Below are positions 21,205 through 32,039 of a stretch of 64,000 bases of DNA, in pieces (position 1 is the stretch's first letter; each line of letters opens with the position of its first letter). A program made the translations under genes and the position numbers. The notes beneath the pieces are model-generated. The model was not told where the DNA came from and did not search any database. It saw only the letters and a list, made by a program, of their open reading frames with translations. Source of the stretch: Branchiostoma floridae (Eukaryota; Chordata; Leptocardii; Amphioxiformes; Branchiostomatidae); NCBI RefSeq assembly GCF_000003815.2, contig NC_049984.1:27009424-27073423 (forward strand), read 5' to 3'.

Positions 21205-21670
21205 TCACAGGCCCTTTCCTCTTTCCAAATGGGTCTGAGAACTCTGGTCGTCCGCCGCTTTTTCGCCATCTGCCCACGCTTCCTTTAGCTCTTCCACAAG
21301 AGGCTTAATAAATGTAGTTAAACCGAGGAGTGAGTGAGTGAGTGAGTGTGTTTTGGGTTTTACCCCCATGTCTGGTATAATGCCAGCTAATATGATACTG
21401 TTATGAAACGTTCCTCCCGTGGCAGATAAGCAATAGCGAGATATATAACACAAATGTTGGAATGGCTGGAACCAATCAACGTTGAGAATCAATCCGTAAT
21501 TGCAATCTTTTGTAAAGAAGTGATGCTTTTGAGGATCATTGAATTTCTCCAGATGTTGCTATCATAGATATCACTAATCTTGTTACCATTTCCAGACCTT
21601 TTTCTCCAATGTTCACATGACTCCTCAAATCCTCTTCGTTTTACCAGACTCAGATGGACTCTTAAAGTGA
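21205..21670 (-). pseudogene. Tnp2 (CACTA-like) transposase fragment
   Basis: On the minus strand RRGFEESCEHWRKRS and KISDIYDSNIW are followed, after a 1-base frameshift, by DCNYGLILNVDWFQPF, IILAGIIP and FIKPLVEELKEAWADG. The order 'G.L.E.C..W', 'D.YDG..W', 'LNVDWFQPF', 'ILVGIIPGP', 'YL.PLVDEL..LW' is that of Tnp2-family transposases (Pfam PF02992). An (ACTC)n microsatellite at 21328-21350 has expanded inside the frame between GIIP and FIKP. The gene is inactive. Confidence 0.78.
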
Positions 21671-21879
21671 CTTGAGGCAGTGGAACCAGTTAAATGTCCC
21701 CACTCGAGAGTTTAATACTTTTCAGTAGCTTCTGCCCACATTCTCTCCTATGCTGACGTTTAGAGTGGTTGATTTACTTAACAAAATTACATATTTTACT
21801 TTCTTCTATAGATGCGATCTTGTACTGTACAGATATAATCTCAGAATTTCTGATTGGCTTGGTTACCTTAAGGATGGCT

Positions 21880-22065
21880 TGTGTGGCTCCGAGCATTTGT
21901 AGCACAAGTGTTTGAAGGGGCAGTCGTGTCTGAAACACACTCGTCAGCTTTGTGGTACCGAAAGCAATACCGGCCCTCTTTTATATTTGTATTGCATTTA
22001 TGAACGCCACCAATATACCATTGTCTGCCCTGGACGTGACGTACAAATGTTGTCTACTCCATGAC
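21880..22065 (-). pseudogene. CCCH/CCHC zinc-finger fragment of a transposon ORF
   Basis: Minus-strand frames give GRYCFRYHKADECVS and, shifted by one base, DCPFKHLCYKCSEPHKPSL. The pattern C-x-n-C-x-n-C-P-F-K-H-x-C-x2-C matches the C-terminal zinc fingers of gag-like or ORF1 proteins of DIRS-type elements. The frameshift shows decay. Confidence 0.4.
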
Positions 22066-22112
22066 AGCCTATTCCACTCCTTGTCTACTCCATGACAGCC
22101 TATTCCACTCCT
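22051..22112 (+). repeat. 31-bp tandem duplication
   Basis: TTGTCTACTCCATGACAGCC followed by TATTCCACTCC occurs twice head to tail. Confidence 0.9.
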
Positions 22113-23960
22113 TGAAGTCTATCAAAACGAAGGGCTTTTTTGTACCTGGTACGTATTTGAGCCAAATACCCTCATCTGAAATCTTGGGAAACTTGGCGAT
22201 TATATGAATTCAAGTTGGCCACGAGTTTTTAGTAAGTCTAGTTAGGACTTTGCACTGTATTTTTTTCCTCACGTCACCGGCCGCTCTGACCTTAATGTGA
22301 TACTCTCTCAGAGGGTTTTTTTTTTCAGTACTTTATTGAGATTGAGATAGGACTTAGATGCTGAAATAATAATTAAGACCAACTGTTCAACTGAAAAGTG
22401 ACAAAATACACATGGTTGAACCTTCATAGTAGTATCTGTCATTTCTCGCTATTTGATTTGTTTATGTTCAGGGGATAACTAACACTGCAGGATTACTGGA
22501 GAAGGGGTTACCATTACTCAGAAATTAAGACATTGTCATACTGACAGCCACACTATCATTGAATTGTTGGTAGAGATTAAGTGTGTTATGATTCATTCAC
22601 ACAACTGAGGAAATATATAAAAGTCGAAATGTCATTCAAAATATTTCCTTAATATCCATAGATCCTAAAGATGTCTAACAGTTACATATGTTATATAATC
22701 CCAAAGATAATTATATAGAAATAAAGACAATGACAATCCTTGTGGTGACTTGGAATGTACTTTAATCTACTTTCTACAATACAAACAGAAAATACTTATC
22801 AAATAACTTAGTCATGTAACATGTCATAAAAACCTATAAGGATTCTTGTACAACAGATAACATGTAGTCAGTGTCTTCAGAGAGAAGTTTTAAAACAGTT
22901 ACAGACAATCATTGTTGCATACATTGCACTCCAATAGAGAACAAAACTGCTGAATCTGTTTTCTCCAAATAAAGATCTTAAAGTACAAGTTTCAGATGGG
23001 CAGACAATTCTCTCAGTGCTAGAAGGAAGACGTTTTGGAATGTTACATGATCGATCAACAATCTATTCTGTAGTAAAAGAAGAAAAATTCGGCTACTAAA
23101 ACACAGCAGAAGCAGTATCATGAAGTGAAATAGGTTTGGTGATCTACAGCATTGGAGCTTATTAGTCTTAAAACATTTTAATCTACTTTCTAAGAACCCA
23201 TAGAGAATGTAAGGTGCTAGAGTAACAAACTGTTCTCTATTAATAAAACTTTTAACCTGAGCATAACTCTGCCCACACAACTCTGTCCACAGTAGAAGGA
23301 AGACATTTTGTTACATGATATATTAATCAACTGTTCCCTTGTAAAAATTAGCAATAAAACAAGCTTGCAACAGCATTGTTGCTTTCCTGATCTACCCTTT
23401 GCACCAGGGGCTATATAAATAGAGTGATTCAATACCCGTAAGCTCTTGCACGTGCACAGTAATCTTGGTTTGTTTTGAACTCTTAAGATCTGCTAAATCG
23501 CTACTCTCCTGAGTATTTTTTGTCATTCTTTACTCGGCTCTTTACTTCACACATTGCTTTTCCTAACAATGAATGAGGCCACAGGAGCAATATTCACTTT
23601 ACCAAAGTCTTACACACCTGGTCAATGTGCATCACACATGCACAACATATATTGTGTCCATGGCAGTCTTAACTCGACACTGAAAAAGTCAAAGTAGCAA
23701 CTAATAATATTGATAGAAGCTAAATCTATCATGAACATAACTATTAGACGCCTTCCTACTAAATCTCTGGCCACATGTAAGCTTTCTCCCCAGTAACAAG
23801 CTATGCATGTCCAAATCCTAAACCGTCCAGGACGGTTTCAGTCATGACTTGTGCAAATGACTGCTTTGACAGAGAAGTTAGATCTTTAGAAGTGCAAAAT
23901 GGAAAATATCATTTCATGTAAGTGGCACATGGCATCTCTTGAATTTACAGAAATACCTGA
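22113..23960. other. AT-rich, no gene; imperfect 300-bp internal repeat
   Basis: No exon seen. The blocks at 23018-23090 and 23285-23350 share AGAAGGAAGAC(G/A)TTTT...TTACATGAT and following bases, so an old ~270-bp tandem duplication lies here. A fragment at 22743-22760 (GTGGTGACTTGGAATGTACT) resembles the terminal repeats of the element at 30534-31247. Confidence 0.45.
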
Positions 23961-23971
23961 GCTCATGTGCA

Positions 23972-24225
23972 CTAGACCCTTCCGAAACTGCATCCACCAA
24001 TGATGGCTTCTTCCATCTGTTGGGCAAACTCAGTGTCGGTAAGGGTGCCCATGTGCTCTGGCATTATAAGCTTAAGTGAGCACGTGCTTGACACGGGTAG
24101 GCAGCGGCACCCAGCATCACACTCCTGGAACGTCAGTGAAGGCTCCTGGCTCCATCCCGTCAGGGGCTTGGTTTCAAGTGCTGTAAAGAACTTGAGAAAG
24201 TCCTTGAGGGAGACGCTACCAGAGC
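23972..24225 (-). CDS. HECT E3 ubiquitin ligase C-lobe, terminal exon
   Basis: The last exon on the minus strand follows an accepted ccatccag site and ends at a TAG. It encodes SVSLKDFLKFFTALETKPLT, then CRCLPVSSTCSLKLIMP and finally EEAIIGGCSFGRV. 'LP.SSTC...L.LP' with the cysteine after ST, about 30 residues before a C-terminal acyl-chain-like helix and an FG-x-V end, is the catalytic C-lobe of HECT ligases, with the thioester cysteine in STC. Exons at 25.1-27.9 kb on the same strand are the likely upstream part. The frame is intact here. Confidence 0.65.
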
Positions 24226-24229
24226 CTGG

Positions 24230-25120
24230 ATGGTTAGAAAGAAAATGTACCACTGTAAATCAAATGAAAAACATACCTTCGCCAAATAATCAAGGTTCAT
24301 AATGGAGAGTGTCTTGATCAAAGACTTTAAGCTCTCATGGGGGGGGGGGGTCTAAGTGGTAAGTACTGTGTTCTGCTTCCATAAGAAGACACTGTAGTCC
24401 ACAAACGCACAAAGCACATGGCACCAGCAAACTAATAAACGTGTCACCAGAAATAACATCTATGTTTTGCTACCAAACACATATAGCGTGCAGCTGGCTA
24501 GCTAGTCAGTGCTGCCAGTGTCTTTGAATTGCGGTTGATTCCTTGAATGGAATTTCAAAGTTACTTCAATAATCATGTAAATGAAACCCAAGATTTGTAT
24601 ACCACACATTTCAGAATTTTAATCATCTCCTAAGGTATATACATACCAAAAATAATGCAAATCCTACAACATCTGCTTGATTTAGACTCCTCCAAAGATA
24701 AAACCAAAATCACCGATTGCAGTTCAGAACAAGCTACTAGGGGGCCCAAACTTGCACAACTTTGTAATTTTTATTAATGATCACAAACCGATCTGTCTTT
24801 GTGCGGCCCATTTGCTCTTTGACCCGGATCATGTGAGCGTACCGTTACTCGCGATTTAGTTGGCAGGCGGGCCGAACGGTTTTTCTGCTCGTCGGTTGGC
24901 AATGAACGGTTGAAGCTTCTCTTCCCAAAAGCTGTCAACCTCCCCATATTGAACACCAAGCCTGCGGCAAAGCTGAAATTCAAATTCAGGACAACGCAAG
25001 GTTTATGATATGAGTTGAAATATAGAGAGGTTTTAGATAGAATGTAAGGGTCAGAAGAACTTTTGTTTAATTTGGTGTACATTAAAAAAATTGCTCAAAC
25101 CACATTAAGTTTTAGGTAGC
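24230..25120. other. Intron-like sequence with poly-G tract
   Basis: Lies between two minus-strand exons. Contains an uninterrupted run of G at about 24339-24350. The frame at 24774-25082 is not supported as coding. Confidence 0.4.
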
Positions 25121-25124
25121 TCAC

Positions 25125-25392
25125 CTTGGAAGTGGACCAGTGTAGGACGCTGTAGTTGAAAAGCGTGTCCTTCAGAACATTTGGCATCTCCCTAGCCCAC
25201 TCATCGGCCTGTTGCTGTACTTTCCTTCATCCCTTGTCCCTGAACCTGAGCCCAATCATGACAAGGGCCCGCACACAAGATGACAGGGGTTCTTTATCCC
25301 TCATCTCCTTCAGGTCCACCCTAGCCTCCGCCCCGCCTGTGTCACCGATTTTGGGCCCGCTGAATGGGATGTAGATCAGCCTTCTCAGGTCC
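25125..25392 (-). pseudogene. Exon of HECT-like gene, with in-frame TGA
   Basis: Between a ctaag acceptor and a CCAAG|GTGAG donor the minus strand reads DLRRLIYIPFSGPKIGDTGG, CVRALVMIGLRFRDKG, a TGA, and QQQADEWAREMPNVLKDTLF. The sequence on both sides of the TGA is coherent, so a nonsense mutation of an otherwise coding exon is the simplest reading. It weakens the case that the HECT-like gene is functional, unless the annotation is wrong or this exon is skipped. Confidence 0.5.
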
Positions 25393-25730
25393 CTTAGATT
25401 ACAGAAATGTATGCCTTCTAAGTTTCAATTTTGCCATACATGTAATACAACAGATAATACCTTAAATTACAAGGAGAACATTAATTGGCTAAGTACACAA
25501 ATTTAAAATGTATGACATAAAAATGATGATGAAGGCCTTTTCCATTTTCCCACTAATGGTTAAACTCTACAATCTAAACAATGATTCACTTTTTTCACAT
25601 TAATCATATTTCTTAACAAGACTTTTAAAGTGATTAATACTTAATATGATCATCACATTTATATAACTTTATCCAATACCTTTGAAACTTCTGAAACAGT
25701 TGTTTTGATAGAATAAAAGAAATAACGTAC

Positions 25731-25911
25731 CTCTCCTCGTGGTACTCTTGATGGTTGTTTGCGGTCATCTTGCGGATCGACTCCCGTCCTCTGGAAAGGG
25801 TGAAGAATCCGCCCATGCCATAGAAATCTACTACTGCCTCTTTTCTTGATTCAAGCGTGTTGGGATCATCAAGGAAACAGCCAAGTGTTGTTCTGCTGGC
25901 CAGTGACACTA
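25731..25911 (-). CDS. Internal exon of probable HECT-like gene
   Basis: Between ggggcag and a GTACGT donor on the minus strand, coding VSLASRTTLGCFLDDPNTLE and VVDFYGMGGFFTLSRGRESI. It is open throughout. The first third has been copied to 6058-6120. No domain is recognised. Confidence 0.5.
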
Positions 25912-26672
25912 CTGCCCCCAAATGAAAATGGAAAGGGAGGCGCATGTATTAAGAGTAGGTAAAATGTAGGCTGTAGACAAAGTTATTTGCCAGACCCAAG
26001 GCAAAGGTATAATGGAAGGACTTAAACTTTAAAAATGATGCATGTTCTTTTATTAACAATACAGGGTGTCAACACAACGTTAAGTCTATCGCCAAACAAA
26101 AGTCAATGCATAAGTAAAGTGCAAACAAGGCATGGTTTAGGTTTACGTGGGCAATTTTAACTTGCTTAAGTCTACATTGCACAAAATGCATCCACATGTC
26201 ACACTTTCAGTAAACAGACCTCATCAAGGTTCAACTTCTGGTGCCAAAGTTCACACTTTGGGTTCATCCCCTCCAGACGTTCTACGGGTGTGTCTCAGTC
26301 CCTAAAGCCGGCTTGTTTCCCTCCGCTCTCTCCTCCAACAGCCAGTCTCCTCCCAGCGGAATTGGTTCACAAACACAAACCAGCTTTAACATTGTAACCT
26401 AGCCCTTGGCATGTTGACCGCTCACATCACAACATCTGAATGATTTTATGCAGCACTTCTTGGCTACACATCTCAGTGCTGCACGCTGGTGGCATAAGCC
26501 GTTTGCACATTGCTGACCCTTATGTGTCCGTCTTCTTTCTTAACTGAAAGAACAAGTTAAAAGAACATGACTTGTTATGTAAAACCTCCTTGGTTTGCTA
26601 AGTTTTAAGATATTCAGTCAATCTACCATTGTTATAACATGGAAGTGGATACTGAATACCTGAAACACTTAC

Positions 26673-26843
26673 TTTTCACTGTTATGTTGTTTTTTTGCTT
26701 AAGGGGTGCTTCCAGGTTGTCCTTACGAATGGACCCGATATGGTCAATGCTAATGCCCCCAGGCAGCCCGTGCACTGTGATGCTTCCATCCTTCTTGCCA
26801 TACCATTGGTAGGGAAATCCTCCTTTATCGCCTGTCGGAGCAT
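26673..26843 (-). CDS. Internal exon, 57 codons, of probable HECT-like gene
   Basis: Exactly 171 bases between ttttcag and GTAAGT on the minus strand. Open, reading DAPTGDKGGFPYQWYGKKDG and GGISIDHIGSIRKDNLEAPL. Splice sites are strong. The domain is unknown. Confidence 0.55.
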
Positions 26844-27454
26844 CTGAAAATGGTTCATATTTCTGGTTTAAAATGTAGCTCTGATGTTGATAATAATCTT
26901 TCGAATGAGAAATGTAAATAAGTGGAATCAAAAACTGTTTTCCAATGTGTGTTACTTTAGTCAGAATTATGTGAACCATTATACTAGCACCAAAATTACT
27001 AATGACAGTTAAGGAAGTGCACCTACCATGAGCATGCCTCTGACTTCCTTTGCCAGGTGACTTTTAAGAAAAATTTCAACAAAAATTTACCATTCATGGT
27101 CTTGGCAAATTGTAATTATAGAGCACTGTGGTGTTCTTGGTCTGTAAGGAACTGCTTCCCTTTTCTCGTTCCAATATAGGGCACTCCTGGATCCTCTTTC
27201 TAGATCCATGCAACATGGCAACCTCCATGTTGCATTTCTCAAACTTGTGTGTCTGAAACATAGTTCAGTCGTTTCATTTTAATAAAATTAGTAACGGCAC
27301 TAAATAGTGTCTAATAATGCATGATACCTTAACTTTTCTCCACATTAATTTAAAAAAATAGCCATGTATAGCCAAAGTTAAATTATGATACTGTTGCTGA
27401 CACGACTAGCATTAGTTGTTTTTCATATGAAAAGATTTGCTGTGAGGAAGATGA

Positions 27455-27590
27455 ACCTTCTGACCATGTTTTGTAAATTCTTGATCAGATTCAGGGCTTC
27501 CAGCCTCTTGTCTTTTGCAAACAGAGCCTTGATCTTCCTGTACTCCAGCTGGGCCGCGGCTAATGTTGCTCCCTCTATATTCACATCGGA
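27455..27590 (-). CDS. Probable internal exon, helical
   Basis: The minus strand reads GATLAAAQLEYRKIKALFAK then DKRLEALNLIKNLQNM, a strongly helical, coiled-coil-like stretch. The acceptor (atatag) and donor are weaker than in neighbours, so the limits are approximate. Confidence 0.4.
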
Positions 27591-27779
27591 TATGATGATT
27601 TGGAGTTTAGTGAAATGTATGTAGTTAGGACCAAGAACAGTTAACTCACAATACCTTTTACAAAATCACTGGTAACTAAATTCTTTTGTCAAAGCAACTC
27701 ACCTCACCTCACCGGCAACTGCATGTTAAGGTCTATTTTCTAAAATAGCACTTTGTTGATAAGAATTTCAACATATTTT

Positions 27780-27885
27780 TGTTCTTGGCTAAATCAAACT
27801 CTGCATACATCGAGTCTGTACATTTCTGGATGTCACGGGCCATGGGCATGACCCAGGCGTCAAGGATATGCTTTAACACGATAAA
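27780..27885 (-). CDS. Probable internal exon
   Basis: The minus strand reads VLKHILDAWVMPMARDIQKC then TDSMYAEFDLAKN with no interruption. It is coding-like and lies in line with the other exons of the HECT-like gene. Boundaries were not resolved. Confidence 0.4.
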
Positions 27886-28270
27886 CGGATAAATAAGCTT
27901 GTAAGGAATAACGTCGAAATAATGTGTTCACGGGTGAACGAGGTAAACAACACAAGGTGAACGAGGTAAAAAAATATATAATAAGAGTCGATTGACCAAG
28001 TCGTCAGAACAGGTCGGTAAGCCAACTGGATAATTACATTTATAGAAGACGAGCATCTGACGAATGTTTGGGAACTTGGAGTGATGGCTTTCTGTACAGT
28101 GATGTCTGACCTGACGGTAGCTCTCCTCAGCCGAAGCTGGTGTGATTGGCCCGGGATATGGTTATAACGGATTCAGATGCAACTTGAGACATTATTATAG
28201 TCTCAAGTTGACATAATTTTTACATCTGGGTACTATTTCTACATGATATGATATTTTTCACTCCTAAATC

Positions 28271-28935
28271 CTACTCAAGACTGCTTCCCTGGCTGGAATT
28301 CCAGCGCCTTACCCTAGGTTTTTGTCTGGCTGGAATTCCAGCGACTTCCATTTGACGTCTACTCTGGCTGGAAATCCAGCGGCCTAGAGCAAGACTGCGT
28401 CTTTGGCTGGAATTCCAGCGGTACAGAGCGAGACTCCCCCCTCGCTGGAAATCCAGCGGCACTATTCACACTGCCCACCTCGCTGGATTTCCAGCGACTC
28501 TGTTCAACACCACCTCGATCCCTCGCTGGAATTCCAGCGGCACTATTCACACTGCCTCCCTCGCTGGATTTCCAGCGGCCCTGTTCCACACTGCCTCCCT
28601 GGCTGGAAATCCAGCGGCCCTGTTCAACACTGCCTCCTTCGCTGGATTTCCAGTGGCCCTGTCCAACACTGCCTCCCTTGCTGGAAATCCAGCGGCCCCG
28701 TTCAACACTGCCTCCCTCGCTGGAAATCCAGCCGCCCTGTTCAACACTGCCTCCCTCGCTGGAAATCCAGCGGCCCAGTTCCACACTGCCTCCCTCGCTG
28801 GATATCCAGCGGCCCTGTTCAACACTGCCTCTCTTGCTGGAAATCCAGCGGCCCAGTTCAACACTGCCTGCCTGGCTGGAAATCGAGCAGCCCTGTTCAA
28901 CACTGCCTCCCTCGCTGGAAATCCAGCGGCCCTGA
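28271..28935. repeat. 39-bp minisatellite with palindromic core, ~17 units
   Basis: Units of about 39 bp contain a 12-bp palindrome-like core, CTGGAAATCCAG, CTGGATTTCCAG, CTGGAATTCCAG or CTGGATATCCAG, followed by CGGCCCTGTTCAACACTGCC. The arms CTGGA/TCCAG are kept while the central bases vary. One unit has ATCGAG instead of ATCCAG. Several frames are open because the period is a multiple of three. No flanking splice sites support translation. Confidence 0.9.
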
Positions 28936-28949
28936 GGGGGGGTTCTCTC

Positions 28950-29845
28950 TTGTAGGAGGGGCTAGGGGGCTATCCCAGGAACAGGCTCTTACATGTTGAC
29001 AGTAAGTTAACAGCATTAATATGGTCTATTTCTAATGCTCAATAAAGTAGTCAACACCTATGCTTTCAAGATCCATACTGGTTTTTAATGCATTTATCCA
29101 TGTCTGTTGGTAAGAGTTACACGTACAAAATATGGACCCTACAATAGATAGCTCATTCATTTCATTGTTCTGTTGTTACTGAGCACATCAATTGATTGTC
29201 ATCATCAAATAACCTTCATTTGTTGTCATTGGAAATTACTATAGTAAACAAGGTTGTTACCTAAGGACGTAGGGTAACTAACTTTTTAACTTACGGTTTT
29301 CAGACTTTCAGGGAAAAAATCCCGCTGGTTGGATCACCCTTCGGCCGATCCGACCCACGGTCGGGGTCGGGCAGGTAGCTGGGGTGATTGAAATACATTG
29401 TGTTGTATTCTTTATAGTGATTACAACCTTCTTCAAAACAAATGCCTATCGCTAAGTCAAGAGAACAATAATCTAAAAGTTTTTTGTTAAACTAAATGTA
29501 AAGAAATCATACATTGGCATATTAACAACTAACGTTACTAAGAAAACTAAGTATTATTACTTCCAATACAACATTTTATTCCAGTACTTGACACTAACAG
29601 TTGGATTAAAGTAAAGAGTACAAAATTGTGCCACTGAACTGAGTTACATACAACTAATTGGACACTTACTAATATGTAAGTACGTTGTGCAAATGCTGGA
29701 GGATTTTGAAAACAATTTCAGTAACTTGGCAGAAAAGCTGAACTGGGTAAGAGATATGTTTGTATGAAAATTTAACTATATTTTGTAGTTCCTAACAGGT
29801 TGGTATTGGCAGACCTGGGACATGAGCGGATGGGACTGAGCCACT
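28950..29845. other. No gene seen
   Basis: AT-rich, including a GC-rich island at about 29330-29375 with repeated CGACC/GGTCGG. No supported exon. Confidence 0.4.
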
Positions 29846-29850
29846 GTACC

Positions 29851-30281
29851 TCACACATTCGGATTCAGTGACACTTCATGGAGTTCTTTCACCTTTTCCT
29901 CTATATCTTTTGGCATCTTTTGCGTACCAAGCGGAAGAATGTGGAACCAAACTTTGGCTGCCACCTTTGTCAAGGCGCAGGTTATGGGTTGCCATCCGCT
30001 CACGTTCCATGGCTTCCCATATCCACCAGTTAGGAACTTCACTTCAATGTTGCCTCGTTTGATACCCATTACAAACACCAACCAAGGTTCCTTGGCTTTA
30101 TGTTGGGTTTTTCCTGGATCTACAACAACGATGTCCCCTACTTTCAGCCTGAGAGGACACTCTAACCTGACGTCCTCATAGAAGGAATCTGCCTTGTTGA
30201 TTGATGGTGCTGAACGTTCAATTGCTTCCGTTGCTGCTTCATACTGCTCATCTCTGCTCAGCTTTCTTGTTGGTTTCTTTT
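29851..30281 (-). CDS. Terminal exon of SPAKK-repeat gene
   Basis: After a ttacatgcag acceptor the minus strand is open to a TGA at 29851. It encodes KKPTRKLSRDEQYEAATEAI, then LRLKVGDIVVVDPGKT, then LTGGYGKPWNVSGWQ and a charged end. 'VGDIVVVDPG..........PWLVFVMGI....IEVKFLTG' looks like a small SH3-like beta barrel of the chromatin or transposon-protein kind. The phase matches exon 31370-31993, whose last base C plus AA here restores a codon. The join is inferred, and the function is unknown. Confidence 0.55.
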
Positions 30282-30533
30282 CTGCATGTAAAACAAACAG
30301 ATCTTAGGAAACAATATTGCACTAAAATGCAAAGAAAAAACACAAAAGTTATAATATAACATAGGATTTTGCAGTCCAAGGCCCAAGCCATTCCTGGGTC
30401 ATGTGGGTTATGGGTTATTCTAACACAATCTACACACAAAAAATGGGTATCATAAGGATCCATCTTGTACAACTTCTCTAATTATGACACCACATACAAT
30501 CAAACTCAAAAACCAACACCACTGATAAGCTAT

Positions 30534-31247
30534 TAGAGTCCATTCCAAGTCACCACGAGTGTTTTTAGGACATATTTGTAAAAAGTCTTAATTATTTTGA
30601 ATAAAAGAATATCTAAGCCGAAATAATTAGATTCTTTTATAAAAATTGACTTAAGAAAAAACTCATCTATTTAAATTACTTTGAATATTTTAGAAACATT
30701 TTGAAAGTAACTGTACAAAAATATCTTTATTTAGAATAATTGTGAAACCTCTGTGTGATAGTTTCATAATTACAAATATTTACAAATATTTGTAAACTTT
30801 GCCAAATGGTAAAATTAGTTTATTGCCCCCATAAAAGTAAGCCCTATTGTTGCCTCTGTATATTTTTAGATTTCACTACTGGGCACTGCCAAATCCTTTG
30901 TGATGGGCCATTGTTGCATGACACCCAACCATACTTTGCAAGGATGTGTGAATTGCTATCTTCCTTGCCCACTGACCCATTTACAAAATGTTACAAAAAA
31001 TGGTAGAAAATGGTTAACAATCATAGTAGAATGCTGTTATAATAATTTAGAAACCATTAGAAATATCCAATTTCACATCATGAATATTTCCAAAGTTTTA
31101 CAGGACCAGGGAAATATTTATAAAGTTGTAACAGTGTTAGAAATATTTCTGAAGTATCAAATGTTCTAGACATATAATTACAAAACTTGGAAATTAATTC
31201 TAAACAATGGGAACAAACTTCCGCACGGTGACTTGGAATGGACTCTA
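30534..31247. mobile_element. 714-bp MITE with 21-bp perfect terminal repeats
   Basis: TAGAGTCCATTCCAAGTCACC at 30534-30554 is matched exactly, inverted, at 31227-31247. The interior is AT-rich, and I see no convincing coding. If the outer TA is a target duplication, the inverted repeat is GAGTCCATTCCAAGTCACC and the element would be of Tc1/mariner type. It lies wholly inside the intron of the SPAKK-repeat gene. Confidence 0.75.
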
Positions 31248-31369
31248 GCCATCATAGTTGGTCATAAACCAAACAACAATACATATCCCTTTCCCAATAG
31301 GTAAGTGAAATATAAGTATTAAACATAGTCTTCTTTATATCAACCTTCATCCATTGAAGTTAATCTTAC

Positions 31370-31993
31370 GTTTAGCTGGAGTTGTCCCCTCTGCTGTTGT
31401 GGCTGAATTTGACTTCTTCCCTGTGGCTGCAGAGGGTCCTGTTGTTCCTGACCTTGACTTCTTCGCTGGGGATGCAGAGGGTCCTGTTGTTCCTGACCTT
31501 GCCTTCTTCGCTGGGATGCAGAGGGTCCTGTTGTTCCTGACCTTGCCTTCTTCGCTGGGGATGCAGAGGGTCCTGTTGTTCCTGACCTTGCCTTCTTCGC
31601 TGGGGATGCAGAGGGTCCTGTTGTTCCTGACCTTGCCTTCTTCGCTGGGGATGCAGAGGGTCCTGTTGTTCCTGACCTTGCCTTCTTCGCTGGGGATGCA
31701 GAGGGTCCTGTTGTTCCTGACCTTGCCTTCTTCGCTGGGGATGCAGAGGGTCCTGTTGTTCCTGACCTTGCCTTCTTCGCTGGGGATGCAGAGGGTCCTG
31801 TTGTTCCTGACCTTGACTTCTTCGCTGGGGATGCAGAGGGTCCTGTTGTTCCTGACCTTGACTTCTTCGCTGAGGATGCAGAGGGTCCTGTTGTTCCTGG
31901 CCTTGCCTTCTTCGCTGGGGATGCAGAGGGCTCTGGAAGTGGTGTTCCCATCTTCTTGTTCTGATACAACTGCTGGATCTCTTTCAGAGCTTC
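31370..31993 (-). CDS. SPAKK-repeat exon, 45-bp coding minisatellite
   Basis: Minus-strand exon between attatgcag and a GTAAGA donor. It starts EALKEIQQLYQNKKMGTPLP and continues in 11 to 12 copies of a 15-residue unit, PSASPAKKARSGTTG. The SPAKK motif recalls the SPKK DNA minor-groove motif of histone-like proteins, so a nuclear, DNA-binding role is possible. One unit near 31515 lacks one G, which shifts the frame for the last three to four units. If the read is right this allele is truncated, otherwise the frame would end PAKRK-like at the donor. Confidence 0.6.
31400..31940. repeat. 45-bp minisatellite inside the SPAKK exon
   Basis: Eleven to twelve near-identical units of GGTCCTGTTGTTCCTGACCT followed by TGCCTTCTTCGCTGGGGATGCAGAG. 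Inner units are almost identical and outer units diverge, the pattern of recent unequal exchange at the centre. Confidence 0.9.
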
Positions 31994-32039
31994 CTGCATA
32001 ATAATATTAGAAAACAAACTTTACGTTAAGGTCGTTGTA

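Noticed and set aside
28271-28999. Overlapping long frames, e.g. plus-strand 198 codons
   Set aside because: Same cause: 39-bp array without stops in several frames. Not called as genes.
31354-32001. Plus-strand 215-codon frame opposite the SPAKK exon
   Set aside because: Antisense shadow. The minus strand has splice sites, a phase-matched next exon and a lysine-rich repeat typical of protein, whereas the plus frame is a leucine/phenylalanine artefact.
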